From: Acinetobacter sp. B51(2017)
GTDB lineage: Bacteria; Pseudomonadota; Gammaproteobacteria; Pseudomonadales; Moraxellaceae
Length of the DNA stretch: 64,000 nucleotides
Direction: 5' to 3'
Assembly: GCF_003711395.1 (NCBI RefSeq)
Contig: NZ_PJRJ01000009.1
Location: 1 to 64,000 of the forward strand
Numbering within the stretch: the first letter of the stretch is position 1; every line of letters begins with the position of its first letter. The notes under the pieces are model-generated. The model saw only the letters and a list, made by a program, of their open reading frames with translations. It was not told the DNA's origin and ran no database searches. This document shows positions 8,019 through 18,211 of the stretch, one piece after another. A program made the position numbers and the translations under genes.

Positions 8019-8049
8019 AAACCCAAAGTCGTTTAAAACTTTGGGTTTT
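8019..8049 (-). terminator. Terminator of the ABC1 kinase gene
   Basis: The inverted repeat AAACCCAAAGT / ACTTTGGGTTT has a short loop and ends six bases from the gene's stop codon. The T run on the minus side is weak. Confidence 0.7.
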
Positions 8050-8054
8050 ATGAT

Positions 8055-9353
8055 TTAAGCACGCGGGGGTACTAATTCATCAAACACATCATTGAGGTTG
8101 TCATGCACTTTAAGATTAATCAAATTCCAGTATTGTCCTGAGATGGTACGATTCACCATTAAAGTGTCTGGAGACGGTTTAAATAAATCCCAATATTTAA
8201 GTGAAGGTTTCACCAATTCCATAGCATCGTGATGCGAGCTATTGGCTGCAAAATCATAATGCGTGGTTAAAGGACGGGTAAAAATTTCTACCCAAGCTGT
8301 ATATAAATCGGTGGGGAATTTGCCAGTTTCTGCCAAAGAATTTAAGCGCACTAAATAATCTTCCATGGTGGCAAAGTCTTGCGCGCGTGCGGCATGTACT
8401 AAGGCTTTAAAGTTTTCGACCACTTCTGTTGATAAAGTTTTAACACCGCCATAATCGTAAATTAACACGCTGCCATCTTCACGAAAGGCAAAGTTGCCCG
8501 GATGTGGGTCACAGTGGAAACGCTTTAAATAGAAAATTTCTTGGCCAATGGCACGTAATAAACGTCGACCAAGTTCATTGCGCGTTGCTTGTGACCAAGT
8601 ACTGGCAGTTTCAATACTGTCACCTTGTTCGAGGCTTAAGGTTAAAACATGGCGTGACGAATATTCTGTATAGACTTGAGGAATGATGATTTTAGGGTCA
8701 AGTTGCTGATGAAACGTGCGTGCCACTTGCAGATTTTGGGCTTCAATCTCGTAATTGAGTTCGTTGTCTAAGCTATCTTGAATTTCTTTAAATAAACGAT
8801 CTTGCAGTTTGCGTTCAATTTTTAATACACCCATTAAACGTAAGGCCAAACGTACTTGCTTTAAATCGCTTTCACAGGCTTCTTCTACCCCTGGATACTG
8901 CACTTTGACTACCACTTGTTCGCCATTTTTTAAGATGGCTTTATGGACTTGACCAATCGAGGCTGCAGCAAAAGGGGTTTCGTCAAAATGTTGAAATAGT
9001 TGATCTAAAGATTTACCCAGTTCTTTTTCGACTTGTAATTTGATTTGCTTAAACGGCATTGGCGGCGCTTGGCGCTGCAATTTGGCAATCGCTTTAGATA
9101 CTTCGGGTGGGAAAATGTCTTTATATTGTGAGGCAATTTGCCCCACTTTCATGACAGCCCCTTTCATATCCCCTAAGGTTTCAGCAATCTGTACGCCAAT
9201 ATCTTGGAACATTTTACTGCGTGCGGCATTTTTTTGTTCTTCATCTGCGGTTAAATTACGTAGCGAATGAGAGACCGTTTTTGTTGCGATACTTGCGGTC
9301 ATACCTGCAAGTTTCAGAAAACGACGACCAGGCGTACTTGCCGGTTTTGCCAT
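8055..9353 (-). CDS. ABC1/AarF (UbiB-like) atypical kinase family protein
   Basis: The 432-residue protein has the family's hallmarks in order: the KxGQ motif (MKVGQIASQY, about residue 66), the Ala-rich loop AAASIGQVHKA with the Lys of VVVKVQYPG shortly after, HCDPHPGNF (catalytic loop) and IYDYGGVK (in place of DFG). UbiB-type members support coenzyme Q synthesis or lipid handling through ATPase activity. It is shorter than UbiB (about 540) and lacks the C-terminal membrane helices, so it is a paralogue rather than UbiB itself. Confidence 0.85.
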   Translation of the reverse strand: MAKPASTPGRRFLKLAGMTASIATKTVSHSLRNLTADEEQKNAARSKMFQDIGVQIAETLGDMKGAVMKVGQIASQYKDIFPPEVSKAIAKLQRQAPPMPFKQIKLQVEKELGKSLDQLFQHFDETPFAAASIGQVHKAILKNGEQVVVKVQYPGVEEACESDLKQVRLALRLMGVLKIERKLQDRLFKEIQDSLDNELNYEIEAQNLQVARTFHQQLDPKIIIPQVYTEYSSRHVLTLSLEQGDSIETASTWSQATRNELGRRLLRAIGQEIFYLKRFHCDPHPGNFAFREDGSVLIYDYGGVKTLSTEVVENFKALVHAARAQDFATMEDYLVRLNSLAETGKFPTDLYTAWVEIFTRPLTTHYDFAANSSHHDAMELVKPSLKYWDLFKPSPDTLMVNRTISGQYWNLINLKVHDNLNDVFDELVPPRA

Positions 9354-9486
9354 GCGTAAATCCTCAGGAAAAAATCTGCACTATTGAGCTTGATCATAGG
9401 CGACAATTCGCCTGATGCCTACTTTAAATTGTTAAAGGATTGTATAAGGAGGTAGACTCAAGCAGATTTTAAACATAGAGAACAGC

Positions 9487-9711
9487 ATGCAAGTGTATCG
9501 CTATTTAACGGGTAAAGATGATGTGGATTTTTGTGCACGCGTGACCCAAGCTTTAAATGATGGCTATCAGCTTTATGGTTCACCTACCATGACCTTTAAT
9601 GGCACTGATGTGATTGTCGGGCAGGCGATAATTAAACAAGTCGCGGATCAAGCTGCAATACCACAAGGCTTACAAGATGCAATAAATGCTCAAAAAAAAG
9701 CGAAGCCTTAA
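9487..9711 (+). CDS. DUF1737 domain protein
   Basis: The 74-residue protein MQVYRYLTGKDDVDFCARV..ALNDGYQLYGSPTMTFNG fits DUF1737, a small domain of unknown function. The usual N-terminal YRxLTG and later GW/GYxLYGSP patterns are present. Its 3' end overlaps the terminator of the convergent abeM gene. Confidence 0.85.
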   Translation: MQVYRYLTGKDDVDFCARVTQALNDGYQLYGSPTMTFNGTDVIVGQAIIKQVADQAAIPQGLQDAINAQKKAKP

Positions 9712-9719
9712 GCTTCGCT
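9692..9719 (-). terminator. Terminator of abeM
   Basis: The stem AGCGAAGC / GCTTCGCT (699-706 and 712-719 of the 9-kb block) has eight A residues on the plus side, a T tract for the minus-strand message. It sits inside the last codons of the DUF1737 gene. Confidence 0.85.
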
Positions 9720-9725
9720 AGTCAT

Positions 9726-11087
9726 TTAAATACTTGCACTTAAGCGTTTATTGTTCATATATAAACGCATCAGCAATAAAATACAGGCCACGGTTAAACC
9801 AACAATTAAACCGATCCACACTCCAGGTGCACCCATATTGGTAAAACGTGATAAATAAATTCCGACAGGGAAGGCCACAATCCAGTAGGCCACCATGGTG
9901 ATCCACATCGGGCCTTTAGTGTCTTGCATGCCACGTAAGCAACCTGCGGCACTAATTTGCCATGCATCCATAATTTGATAGGCAATTGCAAACCAGATTA
10001 AATACATGGCGACTTCAGCTACCGCTAAATCAGTGGTGTAGATAGAGACTATTTCAGCGCGTAATAGCCACATCAATAACATGGTCATTAAAGCTAAAAC
10101 GGTGGCAGTGAGTAACCCTAGTTTTTGTACTTTACGCATGGCGACAAAGTTTTTCTCACCATAATAGGTTCCGACCCGAATGGTCAATGCCAGCGCCAGT
10201 GACATGGGAATCATAAATAATTGCGAAGTGACAGAAATGGCAATCTGATGCGCGGCGACAATGGTTTCACCTAAAGGACTTAAAATAATGGCTGCGGTAC
10301 TAAAAATACTGACTTCAAAGAAAATCGCTAAACCAATTGGCAGCCCAAGTTTTAAAATGCGTTTAATCCAGTAGTGATCCATTTTTTCAAAATGAAAAAT
10401 AGAGGTCGCCTTATAAATGCTGGCTTTATGAATATAGCCCAATAAAGCAAAAAACATCAGCCATTGTAAAATCGCGGTAGCAAAACCACAGCCAGCACTA
10501 CCCAGCGCTGGAATAGGCCCAAAGCCATACATAAAGATAAAATTGAGAGGCACTAATAACACTAAAGCGATCAGGCTAATGGCGGTGACTGGGCGTGGGA
10601 AACCGAGTGCTTCAGAATAACCACGTAAAGCGGCATACATGGTCACCGCAGGCATCCCAAACCCAATGGCATGTAAAAATAAACTGGCTTTAGGTAGCAA
10701 GTTGGCAGGCACACCAAGCACGGGCAGTAAAAATGGCATGACTTGTAATATTAAGCCAGCAATAATCCCTAAAATTAAAGCTACCCATAATGATTGACGC
10801 ACAATAGTGGCAATTTTTTCAGGGGTTTTGGCACCATTGGCTTCGGCAACCAGTGGCGTGGTGGCAATCATAATACCGCTAAATAGCAGCATAATCGGAA
10901 TCCAAAGACCTACCCCTACAGCAATTGCAGCAAGATCAACGGCAGATAAATGCCCCGCCATAATGGTATCAATTAAGCCAAAGCCGGCTTGAGAAAACTG
11001 CGTAATTAAAATTGGCAGCATTAAATGCATGAGCTTCTTAATTTCAAAGCTTGTAGAGGTCACTTGTGACACAGCCATATTCATCAT
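9726..11087 (-). CDS. abeM: MATE-family multidrug efflux pump
   Basis: The 453-residue, twelve-helix protein is close to A. baumannii AbeM as I remember it: HLMLPILITQFSQAGFGLIDTIMAGHLS, then GYSEALGFPRPVTAISL, then AAGCLRGMQDTKGPMWIT. AbeM is an H+-coupled exporter of fluoroquinolones, dyes and other cations. The first ATG abuts the stop codon of the upstream gene (TAGATG), so translation is probably coupled; ATGs at codons 2 and 4 are alternatives. Confidence 0.88.
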   Translation of the reverse strand: MMNMAVSQVTSTSFEIKKLMHLMLPILITQFSQAGFGLIDTIMAGHLSAVDLAAIAVGVGLWIPIMLLFSGIMIATTPLVAEANGAKTPEKIATIVRQSLWVALILGIIAGLILQVMPFLLPVLGVPANLLPKASLFLHAIGFGMPAVTMYAALRGYSEALGFPRPVTAISLIALVLLVPLNFIFMYGFGPIPALGSAGCGFATAILQWLMFFALLGYIHKASIYKATSIFHFEKMDHYWIKRILKLGLPIGLAIFFEVSIFSTAAIILSPLGETIVAAHQIAISVTSQLFMIPMSLALALTIRVGTYYGEKNFVAMRKVQKLGLLTATVLALMTMLLMWLLRAEIVSIYTTDLAVAEVAMYLIWFAIAYQIMDAWQISAAGCLRGMQDTKGPMWITMVAYWIVAFPVGIYLSRFTNMGAPGVWIGLIVGLTVACILLLMRLYMNNKRLSASI

Positions 11088-11546
11088 CTAGCGTTGTAGG
11101 GTGAGCAGCACACCGACAAATATGACCACGCCACCCAATAAACGTTGCCAATGGATTGGATTTTTTTCGGCACCTAACCAGCCAAAATGATCAAACAGCA
11201 TAGACGTTAGCAGTTGCCCAAAAATGACCAAACCTGAGAAAGTCAGAAAGCCTAATTTTGGGGCAGTATAGATGCTAATACTAATTGCATAAACCCCTAA
11301 CATGCCTGCACAGTAGCTATACCACGGTAGGTTGAACAATTGTGCTAATTGAGGCAAGGGTTGCCGAGCCCACAGCACTAATAACGCCAAAAGTACAGTG
11401 CCAATGCTAAACGATAAAAATGCCGCTTGTAAGGATGATGCTAAAATTTGACTCACTTGTGTATTTATGGCGGTTTGTAGCGTCATCGCTGCACCAATGG
11501 CCAAGACAAAAGGGATAAGCAGCAACAGTTGGGCAGATAAATTCAT
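11088..11546 (-). CDS. DMT-superfamily YdcZ-type (DUF606) membrane protein
   Basis: The 152-residue protein has five predicted membrane segments and the family pattern GAAMTLQTAINTQVSQ near the start, then PWYSYCAGMLGVYAISISIYTAPKLG and GQLLTSMLFDHFGW. Substrates are unknown. It forms an operon with abeM, which starts on the base after its stop codon. Confidence 0.82.
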   Translation of the reverse strand: MNLSAQLLLLIPFVLAIGAAMTLQTAINTQVSQILASSLQAAFLSFSIGTVLLALLVLWARQPLPQLAQLFNLPWYSYCAGMLGVYAISISIYTAPKLGFLTFSGLVIFGQLLTSMLFDHFGWLGAEKNPIHWQRLLGGVVIFVGVLLTLQR

Positions 11547-11672
11547 GTAGATGTTCCATTCTTTTTATTGGCTTTTTTTACTGTAACTAAAAACTGGCGG
11601 GCTTTTCGTCAGTGTCTTGCTAGAGTCATGTTAAAATACGCAGCATTCTCTTTGTTGTTTTGAGCTTGTGCC

Positions 11673-12827
11673 TTGGCCAAATTAAATCCACTTGCTGTGC
11701 CTTTATCTTTATATATTCATATGCCGTGGTGTGTACGCAAATGCCCATACTGCGATTTTAATTCGCACGCCGTACCCGAGGGTAAACTGTCTTTAGATTT
11801 AGAACAGCAATATTTGCATGCTTTAGTCGCAGACTTTAAAACCCAATTGCATTTTGCTCAAGGGCGCAAAATTCATAGTGTATTTATTGGTGGTGGGACA
11901 CCGTCATTAATTTCGGCACAAGGTTATACATGGCTGTTTGCCCAGCTTAAGAGTTTAGTGGCTTTTGAAGAAGACTGTGAAATTACCCTTGAAGCCAATC
12001 CAGGTACTGTGGAACATGATCCTTTTAAAGATTATTTAGCCGCAGGGATTAACCGCTTATCTTTGGGTGTGCAAAGCTTTAACGTTGCACAACTGCAAAA
12101 ATTAGGTCGTATTCATAGTGATGATGATGCGATTTTAGCGATTCGACACGCCAAAGAAGCAGGTTTTAACCGTGTGAATGTCGATCTGATGCATGGTCTA
12201 CCTGAACAGAATTTAGAGCAAGCATTGCTGGATTTAAAACTGGCTGTGGAAAATGGGGCAACTCATATTTCATGGTATCAACTCACTATTGAACCCAATA
12301 CTGTATTTTTCCGTACTCAACCTGTTTTACCTGTAGATGATGTTTTAGAAGAAATTCAGGCAAAAGGTGAAGAATATTTAAAGGCCAATGGTTTTATTAA
12401 TTATGAGGTGTCTGCTTGGCGCAAAGAATTGCCATCTGCACATAACCTCAACTATTGGCAATTTGGCGACTATTTAGCGATTGGTGCAGGGGCACATGGC
12501 AAAGTGACCCAAACGGATGGTGTCTATCGTTTCCAAAAAACCCGTTTGCCTAAAGACTATTTAGCCAAAGTGCCTGCTGAACATCTGCAATATAAACGCA
12601 TTGAAGCAGATGAAATGCCGTTTGAGTTTATGATGAATGCCTTGCGTTTAAATCAGGGTGTTGCAGCACAGCTTTATCAACAACGTACAGGTTTGCCACT
12701 TAATACTTTACAGCCAGTATTAGATTCTTTACGTGAGCGTCAATTAATGGTTGACGATCTGAATGTGCTGTCTTGTACCGAAAAAGGCCATATCTTTTTA
12801 AATTCGGTATTAGAAGAGTTTCTCTAA
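11673..12827 (+). CDS. hemW: Radical SAM haem chaperone HemW
   Basis: The 384-residue protein has the [4Fe-4S] motif CVRKCPYC (Cys20, 24, 27), GGGTPS, a GINRLSLGVQSF segment and a C-terminal HemN-like domain. HemW resembles coproporphyrinogen dehydrogenase but acts in haem delivery. The start appears to be TTG at 11673: an in-frame stop lies only four codons upstream, GAG is eight bases before it, and the next starts (GTG 11697, ATG 11721) cut into or approach the conserved LSLYIHMPWC. Confidence 0.9.
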   Translation: MAKLNPLAVPLSLYIHMPWCVRKCPYCDFNSHAVPEGKLSLDLEQQYLHALVADFKTQLHFAQGRKIHSVFIGGGTPSLISAQGYTWLFAQLKSLVAFEEDCEITLEANPGTVEHDPFKDYLAAGINRLSLGVQSFNVAQLQKLGRIHSDDDAILAIRHAKEAGFNRVNVDLMHGLPEQNLEQALLDLKLAVENGATHISWYQLTIEPNTVFFRTQPVLPVDDVLEEIQAKGEEYLKANGFINYEVSAWRKELPSAHNLNYWQFGDYLAIGAGAHGKVTQTDGVYRFQKTRLPKDYLAKVPAEHLQYKRIEADEMPFEFMMNALRLNQGVAAQLYQQRTGLPLNTLQPVLDSLRERQLMVDDLNVLSCTEKGHIFLNSVLEEFL

Positions 12828-12843
12828 GTTGCCGTTTTTACCT

Positions 12844-12870
12844 AAAAGCCCAACAAAATGTTGGGCTTTT
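12844..12870. terminator. Bidirectional terminator between hemW and the acyl-CoA dehydrogenase gene
   Basis: The stem AAAAGCCCAACA / TGTTGGGCTTTT lies between the convergent genes, with A and T runs on both sides. Confidence 0.88.
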
Positions 12871-12886
12871 TAAATAGGATCTATAC

Positions 12887-14710
12887 TTAATAATCAAAAC
12901 TAAAGTGTTCAGCTTTGAGCGCGGTCATGCTGCGCGATGGATTAAGCATAGATTCGGCATGGCCTTGGGTGCGTGGCAATAGACGCTCAAAGTAAAAATC
13001 AGCCACTTTGAGTTTGGCTTTATAAAACTCAATGCTTTCAGGGCCTTGATTCAGACCAATTTTTTCCGAAGCAATCGCAGCTTGTTGCGCCCAGAAATAG
13101 GCCATCATCACATAGCCTGAGAACATTAAGAAATCCATCGAACTTGATGACACCACATCTCGATCTTTACGCGCCATTAACATAATACGTAAAGTGAGGG
13201 TGTTCCACTGCGCACAGAGTTTGGTGAGATCCCAAGCAAAACGGCGCATATATTTATTACGTGCCTGATTACTACAGAATTTTAAAATTTCTGCGGTATA
13301 TTCACGAATCACTTTACCGCGTGAACTTAAAATCACTTTACGACCAATTAAATCTAAGGCTTGAACGCCTGTCGTGCCTTCATACAAAGTTGCAATCCGA
13401 GCATCGCGCACAATCTGCTCCATGCCCCATTCTTTAATATAGCCATGTCCACCAAAGACTTGCATGCCTAAATTGGCAGATTCATAGCCGAGCTCGGTTA
13501 AGAAACCTTTTAAAATTGGGGTATAAAAACCGAGTTGATCATCATATTCTTTAAATGTAGCTTGATCGCCACGTTGTAGCGCATCTTGCATTTTGTCGGA
13601 GATTTGCGCGGCATAATAAATCATGGCGCGTCCACCCTCAGCCACTGCTTTTTGGGTCAGTAGCATACGACGCACATCGGCATGGTAAATAATTGGGTCG
13701 GCAACTTTATCGGGTTCTTTTTTACCCGACAGCGCACGCATAGACAGACGTTCTTTGGCATAGGGTAGTGCGCCTTGGAAAGACAGTTCGGCATGCGCAA
13801 TACCTTGAATTGCTGTACCAATTCGTGCCGTGTTCATAAAGGTAAACATGGCATGTAAGCCTTTATTGGGTTCACCAATTAAATAACCTGTGGCATTGTC
13901 GAAATTTAATACCGCAGTAGCAGAGGCACGAATGCCCATTTTATGTTCGATGGAGCCACAGGTGACTGCGTTACGCTCACCAATAGAAGCATCGTCATTG
14001 GCTAAAAACTTAGGCACAATAAATAAAGAGATGCCTTTAGTGCCTTGCGGTGCATTGGGTAAGCGTGCCAAAACAATATGCACAATATTTTCAGTTAGGT
14101 CATGTTCACCGGCAGAAATAAAGATTTTGGTGCCGCTAATGCGATAACTGCCATCTTCACATGGTTCAGCTTTGGTTTTGACTTGACCTAAATCGGTACC
14201 GCATTGTGGTTCAGTTAAACACATTGTGCCTGACCATTCACCAGTCACTAACTTGGGCATATAAGTGTCTTTTTGCTGTTCCGTACCATATTGCATAATG
14301 GTGTTCATACAGCCAATGCTTAACCCTGGATACATTTGAAATGGCCAGTTAGCCGTACCCATCATTTCCGATTTAATTAAATTTAATGACTGCGGTAGGT
14401 TTTGACCGCCATATTGTTCAGGATAAGACAACCCTTGCCAGCCGCCTTGTACCAGTTGATCATAAGCTTCTTTATAGCCTTTGGGTGTAGTCACTTCACC
14501 CTCATGAAAATGACAGCCTTCTTCGTCACCGCTTTGATATAACGGCGATAAAATATTTTCGCAAAACTCAGCAGCGCCTTCTAAAATCATATCTACAGTT
14601 TCAGGATCAGCCGCTGTGCCATTGCTTAGTGCTTGATAATGTTTGGGATAGTCAAACACTTCATTCATTAAAAAACGAATATCGCGTAGGGGAGCTTTAT
14701 ATGTTGGCAT
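12887..14710 (-). CDS. Acyl-CoA dehydrogenase, long family with C-terminal extension
   Basis: The 607-residue flavoprotein is expected to oxidise an acyl-CoA to the enoyl-CoA. FAD-site motifs are CLTEPQCGTDLG and FISAGEHD, and a catalytic-base type motif ATLYEGTTGVQALDLIGRK is seen around residue 440. The extra C-terminal domain and the N-terminal YKAPLRDIRFL are typical of the DmdC/FadE-like group that includes 3-methylmercaptopropionyl-CoA dehydrogenases. A general fatty acyl-CoA role is more likely in this genus, but the substrate cannot be read from the sequence. Confidence 0.85.
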   Translation of the reverse strand: MPTYKAPLRDIRFLMNEVFDYPKHYQALSNGTAADPETVDMILEGAAEFCENILSPLYQSGDEEGCHFHEGEVTTPKGYKEAYDQLVQGGWQGLSYPEQYGGQNLPQSLNLIKSEMMGTANWPFQMYPGLSIGCMNTIMQYGTEQQKDTYMPKLVTGEWSGTMCLTEPQCGTDLGQVKTKAEPCEDGSYRISGTKIFISAGEHDLTENIVHIVLARLPNAPQGTKGISLFIVPKFLANDDASIGERNAVTCGSIEHKMGIRASATAVLNFDNATGYLIGEPNKGLHAMFTFMNTARIGTAIQGIAHAELSFQGALPYAKERLSMRALSGKKEPDKVADPIIYHADVRRMLLTQKAVAEGGRAMIYYAAQISDKMQDALQRGDQATFKEYDDQLGFYTPILKGFLTELGYESANLGMQVFGGHGYIKEWGMEQIVRDARIATLYEGTTGVQALDLIGRKVILSSRGKVIREYTAEILKFCSNQARNKYMRRFAWDLTKLCAQWNTLTLRIMLMARKDRDVVSSSSMDFLMFSGYVMMAYFWAQQAAIASEKIGLNQGPESIEFYKAKLKVADFYFERLLPRTQGHAESMLNPSRSMTALKAEHFSFDY

Positions 14711-15030
14711 AGTTGTAATCCCTCGTTGTAAAAATTGTTGTTGAGCATTTCATTATTCATAGTTGCGCGTTAAATACATTGATAAAGCTGCCTGACTTAA
14801 ATGTAAGAAAAGCCAATCTGCTCTACAAGCGTCTAAGTGTATTTAAAGTTTATAATTGACTATTCGCGCACTGAGTATTGTTACTCTGTACTTAAGATAT
14901 TAAATTTAATCATAAAAAAAGGTAGCAAAATATTGTGAAGATATGTGTGCGGTCAGGATATTATTTAAAAAGAGCGGGATAAATGGGGCAAAATAATCAA
15001 TAAAACGCTTCAATGTTAGGTGTAGATTGA
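14711..15030. other. Intergenic region between aroE and the acyl-CoA dehydrogenase gene
   Basis: About 320 AT-rich bases without a coding frame that I can support. It must hold the promoter of the minus-strand dehydrogenase gene. A short inverted repeat (GAGTA-TTGT-TACTC near 14873-14886) is the only visible structure, and it could be chance. Confidence 0.5.
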
Positions 15031-15058
15031 AAAAAAGAGCCAAATTTGGCTCTTTTTT
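15031..15058 (-). terminator. Terminator of aroE
   Basis: A perfect 28-base palindrome, arms AAAAAAGAGCCAAA and its complement, lies just downstream of aroE. Confidence 0.88.
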
Positions 15059-15084
15059 ATGATGAGGAGATCAGCCTGTTTTAG

Positions 15085-15873
15085 TTATAAAAAGTCTTTT
15101 AAGTCAGGGCGTACCCCATTCCAAATATAAAAAGACTCAATCGCTTGACCTACCAACATACCAAAGCCATCGCTATGAGGTACACCGCGCGCTTGAGCTT
15201 GTTCTAAAAAGCTCGATGCTTTGCCATACGCCATTTCATAGGCATATTTAAACTGTAATGTTTCAGGTAAAACTAAAGCGTCACCGCTTAAACTGGCCGA
15301 AGTGGCATTAATAATGAAGTCAAAATCACCCGCTAATTCTTTTAGGCTCATGGCTGTGATTTTAGCTTCAGCAACATAATCTTTTAAATCTGCTACCAAT
15401 TGTTCAGCGCGGAGTAGAGTACGGTTCGCAATCACGATTTTTTTCACACCCGCGTGTACCAATGGATAAATCACGCCACGGGTAGCACCGCCTGCACCTA
15501 AAATTAAAATCGAACTGTTGTTTAAATCCCAATCCAAGGCTTGAATTGCTGCAACTAAACCTTGTCCATCGGTGTTATCACCATGCAATACGCCATTTTG
15601 CATCCATAGGGTATTCACCGCTTTAGCAATTTTGGCGCGTTCACTTAAATGTTCACAGGCAGCAAAAGCTTGCTCTTTAAACGGCACAGTCACGTTCATG
15701 CCAACACCGCCGCCCGCAAAGAAACTTTGCATGCTTGGCATAAAACCATCTAGAGGGGCCAAACGTTTTTGGTATTCAAGACAAATACCAGTTTTTTCAG
15801 CGAACTTATGATGCAGTTCAGGTGAGCGAGATTGTTCGATAGGGTTGCCAATGACAGCGAATTGTTTGCTCAT
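15085..15873 (-). CDS. aroE: Shikimate dehydrogenase
   Basis: It reduces 3-dehydroshikimate to shikimate with NADPH in aromatic amino acid synthesis. I start it at ATG 15871-15873 (MSKQFAVIGNPIEQSRSP) after GGAATT, giving 262 residues. The substrate motif NPIEQSRSPELHH, the catalytic Lys in MNVTVPFKEQAF, the NADP motif LGAGGATRGV and NRT follow in the usual order. Confidence 0.95.
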   Translation of the reverse strand: MSKQFAVIGNPIEQSRSPELHHKFAEKTGICLEYQKRLAPLDGFMPSMQSFFAGGGVGMNVTVPFKEQAFAACEHLSERAKIAKAVNTLWMQNGVLHGDNTDGQGLVAAIQALDWDLNNSSILILGAGGATRGVIYPLVHAGVKKIVIANRTLLRAEQLVADLKDYVAEAKITAMSLKELAGDFDFIINATSASLSGDALVLPETLQFKYAYEMAYGKASSFLEQAQARGVPHSDGFGMLVGQAIESFYIWNGVRPDLKDFL

Positions 15874-15922
15874 GATAGCAATTCCGTGTGCACAAAATTG
15901 CTGCAACTATACGGTAAAAGCG

Positions 15923-16129
15923 TTAAGGGTTACAAATATCGTTCACCACATCAAACAGCCACACGCTGGCTAGCACCAATAAAGACAGGCTGGCTAAAGC
16001 ACTGACACTGATAGAAATTCCATCGGAAAGAGAGTTTTCATAATTTAAAGTAATCGTAAAAGAGATCGCCAAAATGGCAACAAGAAGCACCGACCATAAG
16101 GCTTTATGGTTGGAAAAGGACGCAAGCAT
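15923..16129 (-). CDS. Small two-helix membrane protein, unknown function
   Basis: The 68-residue frame from ATG 16127-16129 has AAGGGCAG upstream. It has hydrophobic segments WSVLLVAILAISFTITL and SVSALASLSLLVLASVWLF. It lies between hemF and aroE in the same direction and may share their transcript. I do not recognise it. Confidence 0.6.
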   Translation of the reverse strand: MLASFSNHKALWSVLLVAILAISFTITLNYENSLSDGISISVSALASLSLLVLASVWLFDVVNDICNP

Positions 16130-16217
16130 AAGGCTGCCCTTATTGTAAAAATTAAGAAGCACAAGCTTAAAGGTTTTTAGTGTTTAAGTCTGTGGCAGGT
16201 TGTAATCAAATATGTAT

Positions 16218-16245
16218 AAAAAAGGCTATGTAAACATAGCCTTTT
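16218..16245 (-). terminator. Terminator of hemF
   Basis: The stem AAAAGGCTATG / CATAGCCTTTT with a TAAA loop lies five bases from the hemF stop, with an A run on the plus side. Confidence 0.88.
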
Positions 16246-16249
16246 GGGT

Positions 16250-17266
<1,017 letters not shown>

Positions 17267-17308
17267 TTAACTTTAAAAACCCCACTTTTGGCAATCGTTT
17301 GGTTTTGT

Positions 17309-17911
17309 TTAGAAATCGTCTTTTTTATACATATGTGACATACGATCGTGTTTAGTTTTTAAATATTGTTCGTTAAATGGATTTAAACCCACAGTTAACG
17401 CGACACGACCCACCACATCAATGCCTTGCGAAGTTAATGCTTCAATTTTTAAAGGATTGTTGGTAATTAATTTCACTTGCTTAACCTGAAGATGATCCAA
17501 CATGATGCTACACATTTCATAAGTACGTGCATCGGCAGGTAAGTTCAGCATTAAATTGGCATCTACTGTGTCATGACCTTGGTCTTGCAAAGCATAAGCA
17601 CGAATTTTATTGGTTAAACCAATACCACGGCCTTCTTGGCGCAAATATAAAATCACACCTTGACCCGCATCGTTAATCAAACGTTGCGTGGCTTGTAATT
17701 GTGGACCACAATCACATTTGAGAGAAGCAAAGGCATCACCGGTCAAACATTCTGAATGTACGCGAACCAAGACTGGCCCTTCAGGTGGCAGATCTAAACC
17801 TTTAGACAATGCCACATGCTCTTCTCCCGTTTCGGGATCTTGAAAAACACTCAGCTTAAATTCACCAAAAGCGGTCGGTAATCGAGACGTTGCGACAAAT
17901 TGAATTGGCAC
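17309..17911 (-). CDS. ribA: GTP cyclohydrolase II
   Basis: The first committed enzyme of riboflavin synthesis. The 200-residue protein has the zinc site Cys in [18 protein letters not shown] (three Cys), the catalytic [10 protein letters not shown], and NNPLKIEAL. It is a stand-alone RibA without a fused RibB domain. The start is GTG at 17911. No FMN riboswitch-like sequence was seen upstream. Confidence 0.95.
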   Translation of the reverse strand: MPIQFVATSRLPTAFGEFKLSVFQDPETGEEHVALSKGLDLPPEGPVLVRVHSECLTGDAFASLKCDCGPQLQATQRLINDAGQGVILYLRQEGRGIGLTNKIRAYALQDQGHDTVDANLMLNLPADARTYEMCSIMLDHLQVKQVKLITNNPLKIEALTSQGIDVVGRVALTVGLNPFNEQYLKTKHDRMSHMYKKDDF

Positions 17912-18211
17912 TGCGAAACCCGTTTAAACAAAAAAATTGGCTAAAGTATAGCTGAATGCTTGGACATTAGTAGAATTGCGACGCTGAATTTATGCAGAAG
18001 ATTTTCTTTTTTGTATAAAGCACACGATAATAGTTGATAAATAGTGAGATTATTCAGGATAATCTACCCACCCATGCCCGCGAGAAATTTGTTTTAACAG
18101 GACATCGCTAAAAATGTGGCTGATTTAAGGTGCTATCATTCGACGATATGTTCGAGTAACCCATTTGACCTAGCTATAAAATTTGCCAGGCTTTAGAAGG
18201 CTTTGCCACAT
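17912..18211. other. Divergent intergenic region ribA/dxs
   Basis: About 300 bases that must carry the divergent promoters of ribA (minus) and dxs (plus). No clear operator, RNA element or small gene was seen. Confidence 0.5.

Noticed and set aside
17912..18211. Possible FMN riboswitch near ribA
   Set aside because: No AGGAUAU or related FMN-box sequences were seen in either direction.
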